Of a stretch of 64,000 bases of DNA, positions 7,806 to 17,800 are shown in pieces. Where the stretch lies: contig JAFLTO010000013.1 in assembly GCA_022510425.1 (NCBI GenBank), forward strand, positions 1 to 64,000. Reading direction: 5' to 3'. The notes under the pieces are model-generated. The model saw only the letters and a list, made by a program, of their open reading frames with translations, did not search any database and was not told the origin of the DNA. The position numbers and the translations under genes are program-made. Position 1 is the first letter of the stretch; each line of letters opens with the position of its first letter. Source of the stretch: Muribaculaceae bacterium. GTDB taxonomy: Bacteria > Bacteroidota > Bacteroidia > Bacteroidales > Muribaculaceae.

Positions 7806-10535
7806 TTAATTTGAACGAGTCTCAGAAGGAGTTTCGCCGAATTGGTCACGGTAACATTTAGAGAAATAAGCCGGTGTGGAGAAACCCACTTCATAGCATA
7901 TCTCGCTGATGGTTTTGTCAGTAGTTTTCAAAAGAGTCCGAGCTTTTTTCAATCGCAGATTCCTCATCAATTCCACGGGAGAATAATTGGTGATAGCCTT
8001 GATTTTCCGATATAACTGAGTCCTTTCAAATCCCAATTCCGAAGCAATTCCTTCCACATTAACATCCGGGTCGCTCATTTTACTTTCAAACAGAGTAATG
8101 AATTTATTGAAGAAATCGTTGTCAATATCTCCCTGAGCCATCTGTTTTATTTTTTGTGTATCAGATGGAGAAACATTGACGGGTTTGGTTTCCGTGGAGG
8201 ATGAGTTGAACACATCTTTTATTCTCTTTCTGTTGGCAATCAATGATGCAGATTGCGACTTCAGAACTGCAGAAGAGAATGGCTTCGAAATATATCCGTC
8301 AGCTCCGCTATCGAAGCCCTGCACTCTTTGTTCATCAAGCGAGCAGGCCGTGAGCATAAGAACAGGAATATGGGATGTCATTGTTTCTGATTTAAGTCTG
8401 GAACAAGTTTCCATACCATCTATTCCAGGCATCATGACATCACAGATTATGAGGTCTGGTACATATTTTGTAGCCTTTTTGATGCCTTCCTTGCCATTGG
8501 GAGCGGTGACAATGTTATAATCAGCCTTCATTATCTCGCTCACAAGTTCCCGAATGTCTTTATTGTCATCAATAACCAGAAGTAAAGGTTTGTCATCCTC
8601 AAAAGTCTTGTCGGTCTCCACTACTTCCAATTCAGCATCGACATCTTGTTGACTTATAGATTTCGACACTTCAGAAACTTCCTCTGAAACGTGAGTAACA
8701 GGAATTGTTATTGTAAAAACAGAGCCCTTCTTCAGTTCGCTTTCCACTGTAATTGATCCGCCGTGAAGTTCTACAAAAGCTTTTGCCAGTGAAAGACCTA
8801 TACCTGAACCTTTGGGCCTAACCCTGTCAACCTGGAAGAATCTATCGAAGATATGAGAGATATCTTGTTGGCTGATACCCTCACCGGTGTCGGACACTTT
8901 CAATATTAAATTATGATTATCCTCCTTATAATCCACAGTGATAGTACTGTTGTCAGGGCTATATTTTAAGGCATTTGAGACAAGATTGAAGAACACCCGT
9001 TCAATTTTCTCCACATCTATAGCCAATTTTATGTTTTCTGAAGGATCGAGTAATATAAGCTTGATATCTCTTTTCTTTGCAACGGCATAAAAAGATTCCA
9101 TCCAATCGTGGATCAACTTATTGAAATCCACCTCCGTAAGAGACAATTTAAGCTTGTTGTTTTCAAATTTACGGAAATCGAGTATTTGGTTAATAAGACG
9201 TTGAAGAATCTTCACATTTTTATCTGCAATTTTCACCAAAGTTTTTTGCTGAGTATCAAGATTAGAGGCAGCATTGAGTTGAGCCACAGGTTCAGCAATC
9301 AATGTCAATGGAGTGCGCAGATCATGGCTGACATTTGTAAAGAAAACGAGTTTGGATTGGGTAGCCTCTTCCAATTTTTCATTCAATTCTTTCTGCTTGT
9401 CTCTTTCTTCTTCAAGAAGTTTGTTCTGATGCATCAGTATTTCCTGATGGCGTTTATGTGCCCAGAATGTTCTAAGCACCAGGAAGAGTACCCCGAAAAG
9501 GAGAATAAGGATTGCAATCACGGCATAAACCAAAGCAGTCTGGGCATTATGCAGACTAACATAGTTGTCGAGACGGTTTTTAAGAGCAAGCACTTTTTGG
9601 GTATCAGCCTCAATATTCTCATTCTGAAGAATCAGAATATCCACATTAGATTTATCTACAGCCGAGGTGTTCGGGAACATTACCTCTCTTTCAAAAGGCT
9701 CACCCTTCGCTATCTTTATAGCCTCCCTCAATATTATGTCACCTTCCGTGGGATAGAGAAAAGTGGCCTCTATCTTACCTTCGGAGACCTCTTTCAAACC
9801 AATTTTAGGTGCGGCATCTATACCTATAATTTTCACTTCATCTTCGCGTCCTATTTTTTCAAGCGCCTTTCTCGCTCCAATAGCCATACGGTCATTATGA
9901 GCAAAAATAAGGTTAACATCGGGATATAAATTCAAAAGAGAATCAGACACAGAAACTGCATCCTCTTGCTCCCAGTTACCCGGGGCCATAGCAACCACTT
10001 GCGCTCCCACCGAATCCATGACTTCATGAAAGCCCAGACTTCGTTCAATTGCGGGAGTTGAACCGGGCAAACCATAAATTTCAATAACTTTCAAACCTGA
10101 CGGCACAATGCTCGCTGCATATTTGCCGGCCGAGCGGCCGAGCCCCACATTATCCACCCCTATTCTTTGAGTATAGGAAGAGTCGTTGATATTACGATCA
10201 AATGTTATAATAGGGAAACCCTTTTCATATAACTTCTTGACTTCGGGAGTGAGAGTTTCAGCCTCATTGGGAGCCACCACTATCACATCAAAATTATTAG
10301 CTGCGAAATATTCGAGGTCGTAGATTTGCTTTCGGCTGTCGCCCTCCGCAGATCTTATCTCCACTTCCACATCATCGTGGAGCATTGCCTCGCGCATCAC
10401 TTCCTCATTCATTTTAAACCGCCAGTCGTCGGTGCTGCATTGTGATATTCCTATGCGATAGATTTTCTTTTCTTTACATGCTCCCGCTATAATTAGGACC
10501 AAAAAAGCGGATAAGTATATTAAGAATTTTTTCAT
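7806..10535 (-). CDS. Hybrid two-component sensor/regulator, fructose-sensing type
   Basis: A 909-residue hybrid two-component system combining all signalling steps in one protein. Order: N-terminal membrane anchor (1-20), periplasmic sugar-binding domain of the LacI/ribose-binding type (about 25-310, with VVAPNEAETLTP and FAHNDRMAIGA), membrane helix (about 334-358), HisKA dimerisation domain with the phospho-acceptor His404 in FTNVSHDLRTPLT, HATPase (NALKYSPDN, SDTGEGI, GSGIGLSLA), receiver (acidic DD near 656, phospho-acceptor Asp699 in ICDVMMPGIDG, Lys751), and an AraC-type DNA-binding domain (about 805-905). A type I periplasmic-binding sensor instead of a beta-propeller is characteristic of the fructose-sensing regulator of Bacteroides fructan loci. 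It is divergent from the GH32-permease-fructokinase genes, which it presumably activates. Ligand identity is inferred from neighbours, not seen. Confidence 0.93.
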   Translation of the reverse strand: MKKFLIYLSAFLVLIIAGACKEKKIYRIGISQCSTDDWRFKMNEEVMREAMLHDDVEVEIRSAEGDSRKQIYDLEYFAANNFDVIVVAPNEAETLTPEVKKLYEKGFPIITFDRNINDSSYTQRIGVDNVGLGRSAGKYAASIVPSGLKVIEIYGLPGSTPAIERSLGFHEVMDSVGAQVVAMAPGNWEQEDAVSVSDSLLNLYPDVNLIFAHNDRMAIGARKALEKIGREDEVKIIGIDAAPKIGLKEVSEGKIEATFLYPTEGDIILREAIKIAKGEPFEREVMFPNTSAVDKSNVDILILQNENIEADTQKVLALKNRLDNYVSLHNAQTALVYAVIAILILLFGVLFLVLRTFWAHKRHQEILMHQNKLLEEERDKQKELNEKLEEATQSKLVFFTNVSHDLRTPLTLIAEPVAQLNAASNLDTQQKTLVKIADKNVKILQRLINQILDFRKFENNKLKLSLTEVDFNKLIHDWMESFYAVAKKRDIKLILLDPSENIKLAIDVEKIERVFFNLVSNALKYSPDNSTITVDYKEDNHNLILKVSDTGEGISQQDISHIFDRFFQVDRVRPKGSGIGLSLAKAFVELHGGSITVESELKKGSVFTITIPVTHVSEEVSEVSKSISQQDVDAELEVVETDKTFEDDKPLLLVIDDNKDIRELVSEIMKADYNIVTAPNGKEGIKKATKYVPDLIICDVMMPGIDGMETCSRLKSETMTSHIPVLMLTACSLDEQRVQGFDSGADGYISKPFSSAVLKSQSASLIANRKRIKDVFNSSSTETKPVNVSPSDTQKIKQMAQGDIDNDFFNKFITLFESKMSDPDVNVEGIASELGFERTQLYRKIKAITNYSPVELMRNLRLKKARTLLKTTDKTISEICYEVGFSTPAYFSKCYRDQFGETPSETRSN

Positions 10536-10567
10536 TAATTAGGTTCTGGTAAGAAAGTTTCAATTCA

Positions 10568-10603
10568 CAAATATATACCAATTATTTATAATCTGCAAAA
10601 CTA
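10568..10603 (-). promoter_or_regulatory. Candidate promoters of the sensor gene
   Basis: On the minus strand two sequences match TAnnTTTG: TATATTTG (complement of 10568-10575) and TAGTTTTG (complement of 10596-10603). The nearer one would give a leader of about 25 nt before the ATG at 10535. Either could serve the sensor gene. Confidence 0.45.
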
Positions 10604-10612
10604 TAAGAAAAT

Positions 10613-10680
10613 ATGCATAAACGATTAATTTTAATGCATTTCAACATTTGTTATACTTTATGCCACATTTATTATATGCA
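10613..10680. promoter_or_regulatory. Candidate operator region of the fructan locus
   Basis: Between the divergent sensor and GH32 genes the pentamer ATGCA/ATGCC recurs at 10613, 10634, 10660 and 10676. The first two are 21 bp apart, two helical turns. AraC-type domains bind direct repeats, so these are candidate half-sites; the assignment is speculative. The 236-bp spacer contains no coding region. Confidence 0.25.
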
Positions 10681-10698
10681 CCCTTTATTACTTTATAT

Positions 10699-10706
10699 TA
10701 GTTTTG
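10699..10706 (+). promoter_or_regulatory. -7 element of the GH32 operon
   Basis: TAGTTTTG matches TAnnTTTG. It lies 65 bp before the GH32 start and just downstream of the ATGCA repeats, a sensible place for an activator-dependent promoter. Confidence 0.5.
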
Positions 10707-10771
10707 CGTTACGAAATTGAGAAACAGAAAAGTTTGCAGTTTCAACAAAAATTGAATTAAAAATAACAGAC

Positions 10772-12613
10772 ATGAAACAGATAATAAACAGATGTGTTGT
10801 TTCCGCATTGTTGGTTGGCGGAATAATCATGCCCAGCGTTGCAGTGGGAGCCGAGGGGGTTGAGATTAACCACCTCGGTCCCACCAACACGCTTGTAAGA
10901 GTGAAGGGAGGCGATAACTATTTGTTACTTCCGGTACAAGAACATTTTGAAGATGACGCCAAGATAAATGTGCTTGTGGACGGTAAACTTGAAGAAACAA
11001 TATATGTGCGCCTCGCAAGAACCAAGACCGACTACACGGTGCCTTACGATTTAAGTCGTTTTAAAGACAAGAACGTAGTATTAGATATCGTGACAGGCCA
11101 AAGCCGTAATTCCGTACGTGATGCGGCAGACGATGTTTGTTGGGACGAAATGATTATAACCGACACATTCGATACCACCAATAAGGAAACAAAATGGCGT
11201 CCTGCTTACCATCATACTCCACTCTATGGATGGATGAACGACCCCAACGGAATGTTTTATAAAGACGGGGTATGGCATCTCTATTACCAAAAAAACCCTT
11301 ATGGGAGCAAATGGCAGAACATGACTTGGGGTCATTCCACCTCTACCGACCTCATCACTTGGGAAGCCCAACCGGATGCAATCCGCCCCGACGGTTTAGG
11401 AGCCATATTCAGCGGAAGCGCAGTTATAGACCATAACAATACGGCAGGATACGGCGAAGATGCGATCATTGCTCTTTTCACTTCAGCAGGCACAAGCCAG
11501 ATGCAAAGTTTTGCACATAGCAACGATAATGGTCAAACTTTCGAAATTTATGAAGGTAACCCCATTATCACACTCGACACAGAAGCCCGCGACCCGAACA
11601 TGTTCTGGAATGAAAAAACCGGTGAATGGAACCTCGTGCTTGCCCATGCTTTGGAAAAAGAGAATCTTTTCTTCACTTCCCCCGATTTAAAGACTTGGAC
11701 ACTGAGTGGCACTTTCGGAAAGGGTCTTGGCGCTCAGGAAGGAGTTTGGGAATGTCCCGACCTGTTTGAACTTCAAATACCCGGAACTGGCAAAACAAAG
11801 TGGGTTCTTATCTGCAACATTAATCCAGGTGGTCCTTTCGGAGGAAGCGCAATCCAATATTTCATTGGTGACTTCGACGGAAAAACTTTTACAAGCGACA
11901 CCAATCCCGATGGCACCGTGACAACCAAGTGGCTTGACTATGGCAAAGACAACTATGCTCTCGTAAGCTGGAGCGACGCTCCCGACAACCGCAGAACAAC
12001 TGTGGGTTGGATGAGCAACTGGCAATATGCCGCAGATGTACCGACAATGCAATTCCGGAGTGCCAACACAGTGCCAAGAGAAATGGAACTTTTTGTGGAT
12101 GATGAAGGTGAATTATATGTGGCCTCAGTACCCTCTCCCGAGCTTCTCAAACTGAGAGACAAAGTGGTGGACAAAGCATCAAACAAAACTATCGGTGAAA
12201 AAGAAACATCTTATAAACTTCCTGCTGATGGCATATGTGAAATAGACCTTTCATTCCAAGCAACAGAATCTGATGTGGTGACATTCACAATCAGCAATCC
12301 CGAAGGAGAAAAAGTGTTGATGAAATATGATGCCAAAAACCATCGAATGTCGTTCGACCGCAGGGAAAGCGGAGTGGTAGACTTCAGCACAAAATTCCCG
12401 GCAGTGACATCCTCCCCTACATTCGAAAAAGACGGCAAAATCAATCTTCGACTCTTTATCGACCGCTCAAGTATGGAACTTTTCGGAAACAATGGTGAAT
12501 TTGTAATGACTAATCTTGTTTTCCCTAATGCTCCTTACACCACCCTCTCCATGGAGTCAAAAAACGGCGATGCACGTCTTGACGACCTCAAGGTTTACTC
12601 AATCAAACTCTAA
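10772..12613 (+). CDS. GH32 fructan hydrolase (fructanase/invertase)
   Basis: A 613-residue secreted glycoside hydrolase family 32 enzyme. A signal peptide (about 1-27, ending AVGA, with no lipobox) points to the periplasm. An N-terminal beta-sandwich precedes the five-bladed propeller, which shows all three catalytic motifs: nucleophile Asp157 in WMNDPNG, the transition-state stabiliser Asp274 in EARDPN, and the acid/base Glu327 in WECPDL. A C-terminal beta-sandwich ends with IDRSSMELFGNNGEFVMTN, typical of the family. It releases fructose from beta-fructans or sucrose; levan versus inulin preference cannot be read. It is first in a three-gene operon with a sugar permease (22 bp downstream) and a fructokinase. 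Confidence 0.94.
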   Translation: MKQIINRCVVSALLVGGIIMPSVAVGAEGVEINHLGPTNTLVRVKGGDNYLLLPVQEHFEDDAKINVLVDGKLEETIYVRLARTKTDYTVPYDLSRFKDKNVVLDIVTGQSRNSVRDAADDVCWDEMIITDTFDTTNKETKWRPAYHHTPLYGWMNDPNGMFYKDGVWHLYYQKNPYGSKWQNMTWGHSTSTDLITWEAQPDAIRPDGLGAIFSGSAVIDHNNTAGYGEDAIIALFTSAGTSQMQSFAHSNDNGQTFEIYEGNPIITLDTEARDPNMFWNEKTGEWNLVLAHALEKENLFFTSPDLKTWTLSGTFGKGLGAQEGVWECPDLFELQIPGTGKTKWVLICNINPGGPFGGSAIQYFIGDFDGKTFTSDTNPDGTVTTKWLDYGKDNYALVSWSDAPDNRRTTVGWMSNWQYAADVPTMQFRSANTVPREMELFVDDEGELYVASVPSPELLKLRDKVVDKASNKTIGEKETSYKLPADGICEIDLSFQATESDVVTFTISNPEGEKVLMKYDAKNHRMSFDRRESGVVDFSTKFPAVTSSPTFEKDGKINLRLFIDRSSMELFGNNGEFVMTNLVFPNAPYTTLSMESKNGDARLDDLKVYSIKL

Positions 12614-12635
12614 CTCTCAACCTTAAACTTTAAAG

Positions 12636-13844
12636 ATGGATACCACTATTAATAATCCTGCCAGTATGGATAAAAAGTCTTCACTAATGCAGATAGTTCC
12701 CGTGATGCTCTGCTTCTTTGCAATGGGCTTTGTAGACCTGATCGGGACGGCAAAAGATTATGTTCAAGGAGAATTCGGCCTAAATGAAAGTTTAGCCGGG
12801 TGGTTGCCTTCAATCGTATTCTTCTGGTTTTTTGTAATATCAGTGCCTACGGGGGTTCTGATGAATAAGATAGGACGTAAAAAGACTGTTTTACTTTCTC
12901 TGATAGTCACTACTTTAGCACTGGTAATACCTATCTGCGGCAATAGTCTGGCCTTGATAATTATCGGTTTTTGCCTTCTTGGTATCGGTAATGCCATTAT
13001 GCAGACTTCGCTCAACCCGTTGGTGAGCAATCTTATATCCAATGATAAACTTGCTTCCACACTTACTTTCGGTCAATTTATAAAGGCTATTGCCTCCGCC
13101 ATCACTCCTATCATGGTGGCTTGGGGAGCAAATGAAATGATTCCTACATTCGGACATGGCTGGAAAGGTTTCATGGCAATCTATGCAATAATCAGTTTCT
13201 TGTCTATTGCAGTGCTCGCCGCTACTCCTATCAAGGAAGAGAAACCTGACAAGGCTTCCGGAATGATAGAATGTATAAAATTATTGGGTAGTCCTTTCGT
13301 ATTCTTATGCTTCTTAGGAATATTCTGCCACGTGGGTATAGACGTTGGAACCAATACCTATGGTAAAAAGATTATAATGGATGCCCTTCAGCTTGATCCG
13401 TATGAGGATGTGGTAGTGTTCACAACTACACTTTATTTCATATTCCGTTTGGGAGGTACATTTATCGGTTCGTTCCTTCTGCGTCTTATGTCTCAAAAGA
13501 TATTCTTCCTGCTCAGCGTTTGCATGATGATCGCCGCTATGGTAATTTTCTTCACTTGCAGTTCTGTAGGCGCAATTTATACAGGTATCGCACTGGTAGG
13601 TTTCGGCAACTCCAACATCTTCGCAATAGTATTCTCTCAAGCCATAGAATCAAAACCAAAAGAAAGAAACGAGGTTTCAGGTCTTATGATCATGGGACTC
13701 GTGGGTGGTGCAGCCTTCTCCGGAGTAATGGGATATGCTTATGATCTTTTCGGCGGAATCGGCGGTGCTATTGCAGTAATCACAGTGGGTGTGCTCTATC
13801 TGTTGTTCTTCACAACAAGAATACGTAAACCTCAGGATGCCTAA
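12636..13844 (+). CDS. MFS sugar permease (FucP-like, probable fructose importer)
   Basis: A 402-residue major facilitator with about twelve membrane helices, belonging to the fucose/glucose-galactose permease branch. Family marks include the loop 2-3 motif GVLMNKIGRKKTVLLSL (residues about 73-90) and the GIGNAIMQTSLNPLVSNL segment near 120-137, in which N and Q residues line the sugar path in FucP. It imports a monosaccharide with protons across the inner membrane. Placed between a periplasmic fructanase and a fructokinase, fructose is the likely substrate; this is inference from position and from the same order in Bacteroides fructan loci. Confidence 0.88.
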   Translation: MDTTINNPASMDKKSSLMQIVPVMLCFFAMGFVDLIGTAKDYVQGEFGLNESLAGWLPSIVFFWFFVISVPTGVLMNKIGRKKTVLLSLIVTTLALVIPICGNSLALIIIGFCLLGIGNAIMQTSLNPLVSNLISNDKLASTLTFGQFIKAIASAITPIMVAWGANEMIPTFGHGWKGFMAIYAIISFLSIAVLAATPIKEEKPDKASGMIECIKLLGSPFVFLCFLGIFCHVGIDVGTNTYGKKIIMDALQLDPYEDVVVFTTTLYFIFRLGGTFIGSFLLRLMSQKIFFLLSVCMMIAAMVIFFTCSSVGAIYTGIALVGFGNSNIFAIVFSQAIESKPKERNEVSGLMIMGLVGGAAFSGVMGYAYDLFGGIGGAIAVITVGVLYLLFFTTRIRKPQDA

Positions 13845-13894
13845 ATAAGACAAACAAAACAACAACCCCAACGATAATAATCTAAGAAATCACC

Positions 13895-14776
13895 ATGGAT
13901 AAAAAAATAGTAGTAGGAATGGGCGAAGCACTTTGGGATGTGCTCCCTGAAGGGAAGAAAATCGGCGGTGCTCCCGCAAACTTCGCATACCATGTTTCTC
14001 AATTCGGACTTCCAAGTTGTGCAGTTAGCGCAGTTGGCGATGATCCGCTCGGTAAAGAAATTGTTGAGAATTTCACATCAAAGGGACTCAACTTCAGTCT
14101 CGCTCAAGTGCCGTATCCAACCGGTACTGTGCAGGTGGAAATCGACCAAGCCGGAGTACCACAATATGACATTAAAGAAAACGTGGCCTGGGATAACATT
14201 CCTTTCACAGAAAATCTTGAAACTCTTGCAAAAAACACCCGTGCTTTCTGTTTTGGTTCTCTCGCGCAACGCAATATTGTTTCCCGGGAAACTATCAACG
14301 ATTTCTTGGATGCTATGCCCAAGGACGAGGATACATTGGTAGTTTTTGACGTTAATCTGCGTCAAGGTTTCTACACTAAGGATATTCTCTGTAATTCAAT
14401 GGAGAAGTGTAATATCCTTAAAATAAATGATGAAGAATTGGTGACAGTAAGCCGCATGTTCGGTTATCCCGGCATCGACCTCCAGGATAAATGCTGGATT
14501 CTTTTAGGGAAATATAATCTCAAGATGCTGATACTTACTTGTGGCATCAACGGTAGTTATGTTTTCACCCCGGGAAATGTATCATTCCTGCCCACTCCTA
14601 AAGTAGAGGTGGCCGACACAGTTGGCGCCGGCGACTCCTTCACCGCAGCATTCATTGCCAGCATCCTTAAAGGATTAAGTGTGCCGGAAGCTCATAGAAA
14701 AGCTGTGGAAACATCAGCATTTGTTTGCACCCAACCCGGGGCTATGCCCATACTCCCCAAAAGCATCACTGAATAA
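13895..14776 (+). CDS. Fructokinase (PfkB family)
   Basis: A 293-residue PfkB/ribokinase-family sugar kinase. It shows the N-terminal glycine pair in KKIGGAPANFAYHVSQFG (residues about 20-37) and the C-terminal signature VADTVGAGDSFTAAF (about 243-257), where the aspartate is the catalytic base and the GAGD turn forms the anion hole. It phosphorylates intracellular fructose with ATP, delivering fructose-6-phosphate to glycolysis. It is the last gene of the fructan operon, 50 bp after the permease. The convergent mfd gene ends 37 bp downstream; no strong terminator is visible between them. Confidence 0.92.
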   Translation: MDKKIVVGMGEALWDVLPEGKKIGGAPANFAYHVSQFGLPSCAVSAVGDDPLGKEIVENFTSKGLNFSLAQVPYPTGTVQVEIDQAGVPQYDIKENVAWDNIPFTENLETLAKNTRAFCFGSLAQRNIVSRETINDFLDAMPKDEDTLVVFDVNLRQGFYTKDILCNSMEKCNILKINDEELVTVSRMFGYPGIDLQDKCWILLGKYNLKMLILTCGINGSYVFTPGNVSFLPTPKVEVADTVGAGDSFTAAFIASILKGLSVPEAHRKAVETSAFVCTQPGAMPILPKSITE

Positions 14777-14813
14777 AAGTATAGTAAAGTATAAGGATAA
14801 GGTGCTTTAACCT

Positions 14814-17800
14814 TTAAACCGGATTAGTGCTCTCCATTTCTGTAAGGATCCGGAGGGCACTGCTTATAGAAGCCACATCAGAGATAAGGATGGAATTCTT
14901 CCCTTTGTTTTCCCGCAATTCACATTTCAAGGGATGAGCCTGCACATATGCAAGCACCCTTCCGAACGCGGCGCTGTTGTAATAAGCCTTGTTGTCTGCA
15001 CCGACAAAGAATAATCTCATCCCACCGTTTTTTAGCACCAGACGTTCAATTCCAAGCCTGCGAGCAGCCATTCTTAGTGCCACCACTTTAATCAATTCCT
15101 CTGAAATTTCAGGTATAGGTCCGAAACGGTCTCTCAGATTAGCCCTAAACAATTCTGTTTGTTCAGGCTTTTCTATATTATCCAACTGCTGGTAAAGACT
15201 AATCCTTTCACTCTCTTGGGGCACATACTCCGGAGGCAACCTCAATTCCAGATCACTTTCGATAGTACAGTCAGACACAAACTCCTCATCCTTGCCTGAT
15301 GCGAGATCCTCAAAATCATCCGCGAATTCCTCGGTTTTCAATTCAAAAACCGATTCCTTTAGAATCTTTTGATAAGCCTCATAACCTAAATCGGCAATAA
15401 AACCGCTTTGTTCCGCACCAAGTAAATTTCCGGCACCTCTGATATCAAGGTCCTGCATAGCGATGTGTATACCGCTCCCCAAATCGCTGAAATTTTCGAT
15501 GGCCTGAAGCCTTCTTCTCGCTACCGGGGTCAAAGGATTACCCGGAGGCACCAAAAGATAGCAGAAAGCTTTACGGTTGCTACGTCCTACCCTACCCCTT
15601 AATTGATGGAGTTCACTAAGTCCGAATGTGTGTGCGTTGTTTATAAGAATTGTGTTGACATTAGGCATGTCGATGCCGTTTTCCACAATTGTAGTAGAAA
15701 GCAACACATCATAATCGTGGGCGGCAAAATCCAGGATAGCCTTTTCCACTTTTTCCGGGGGCATCTGCCCATGGGCAGTGACAACTCGCACTCCAGGCAC
15801 AAGCCTTCGGATGGTATTCTCAATTGTGGCCAGATTCTCTATGCGGTTAGATATAAAGAAAACCTGTCCGTTACGGCTCATTTCAAATTCTATGGCTTCT
15901 TTAATAACATCATCATCGAATGAAGAGACATTGGTTTCTATGGGACGCCGATTTGCAGGAGGAGTATTGAGCGCCGAGAGATCTCTTGCACCCATCAAAG
16001 AGAATTGCAAAGTGCGAGGAATAGGAGTGGCGCTCATTGTAAGAGTGTCGACATTGGTTTTTAATTGCCTCAACTTTTCTTTGACAGCCACGCCGAATTT
16101 CTGTTCCTCGTCAACAATCAATAGGCCAAGATCTTTAAATTTTACATCTTTCCCGATAAGTTTATGTGTACCTACAAGAATGTCTACTTTTCCGGCCTCG
16201 AGATCGGCCAAGATTTGTTTCACTTCCTTTGGTTTCTTGGCACGAGATATAAATTCCACTCTGACGGGCAAATCCTTCAGACGTTCGGAGAATGTATGAT
16301 AATGTTGCATCGCAAGGACTGTGGTTGGCACCAGAACGGCCGTCTGTTTACTATCGGCTGCTGCTTTGAAGGCAGCCCGAATAGCTATTTCGGTTTTACC
16401 AAATCCCACATCACCGCAGATAAGACGATCCATCGGTCGGTCGCTTTCCATATCGGCCTTAACATCCGTCATGGCTTTTATCTGGTCGGGAGTATCTTCA
16501 TAAATGAAGCTGGCCTCAAGTTCATGTTGAAGATAGGAATCCGGAGCATATTTATGTCCTTTTTGCTGGCGACGTTCCGCATAAAGCTTGATGAGGTCAC
16601 GGGCAATATCCTTCATCTTACTCTTAGTTCGCTCCTTCAATTTTTCCCAGGCACCGGAACCAAGTTTACTTATTTTAGGAGGAACCCCTTCTTTTCCCCG
16701 GTATTTTGAAAGCTTGTGAAGCGCATGGATACTCACCAAAACCAAATCGTCGTTCTGGAAATAGAGTTTAAGCATTTCCTGTGGACGTCCGTTAACATCA
16801 GTCTTTATAAGGCCACCAAAACGTGCTATGCCATGATCCACATGCACGATGAAATCACCTGTTTCAATCTGGCTCAATTCCTTGAGCGACAAAGCTAATT
16901 TTCCTCCTCTTGCCCTGTCGCTCTTGAGATTATATTTATGAAAACGATCGAATATCTGATGATCTGTAAAGAAACATATTTTGTTGTCATGGTCTGCGAA
17001 CCCCTCGTGGATTGTCCGGTCGACCGGTGTAAAAGGAATATTGTCTCCCCTATCGTCGAAAATTGCCTTCAATCTTTCATTTTGGAAAGGAGTGTCGCTT
17101 AAAATCAAGATTTTATAACCTTTCTCTATGAAATCTTTGAAGGAAGAAGAAATTAATTCAAAATTCTTGTGATATAAAGCCTGAAGGGATGTATCGAAAG
17201 TTATAGTGGCATCCTGTTTGAAAGTTACGGCATCACCTGCTCCGTTGCCGAATTCCACCTGCTTCAAACCTTCCAGACGCTTGATGAAATCATCCGGATC
17301 TACAGTTTTGCTTAAAGCCTTTTCATCGCCTTCGCCGGTGATTGAAACAGCCGTGGACATTGTCTCGTTACAAATTGCCTTAACACGGCTTTCAAGCCAA
17401 TGGAAAGATTGAGCTAATATGATGGAATCTTTCCCGGCAAATTCCAAAAGACTAATGCCATCCGTATCCTCGTTTACCAGATCAGGAGGAACAATAGACA
17501 CAGAATCCACTTTTTGTTGTGAGAGTTGTGTCTCGACATTGAAAATTCGGATAGAGTCGATCTCATCATCAAAGAAATCTATTCGATAAGGAAGTTCACC
17601 CGAAAAAGAGTAAACATCAAGAATTGACCCACGCACTGCAAACTGACCAGGTTCATATACATAATCTGTTTCCTTGAATCCTAATTCCCTGAGACGTATT
17701 TTCACCTTATCCATATCGGCATTTTTACCTGAGGTGAGTGTAAGGGTGCTCTCCGCCAGTTTATCTCCGGCAGGCACTTTTTCCGCCAAAGCTTCAGGAG

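Noticed and set aside
9108..9929. 273-codon plus-strand frame inside the hybrid sensor gene
   Set aside because: It is antisense to the HATPase, HisKA and periplasmic regions of a well-supported gene and has no family features.
14777..14813. Possible terminator AAGGT/ACCTT between fructokinase and mfd
   Set aside because: Only five pairs and no adjoining T tract; too weak to call.
15778..16709. Two long plus-strand frames (173 and 181 codons) within mfd
   Set aside because: They overlap conserved helicase motifs of mfd on the other strand and contain no recognisable domain.
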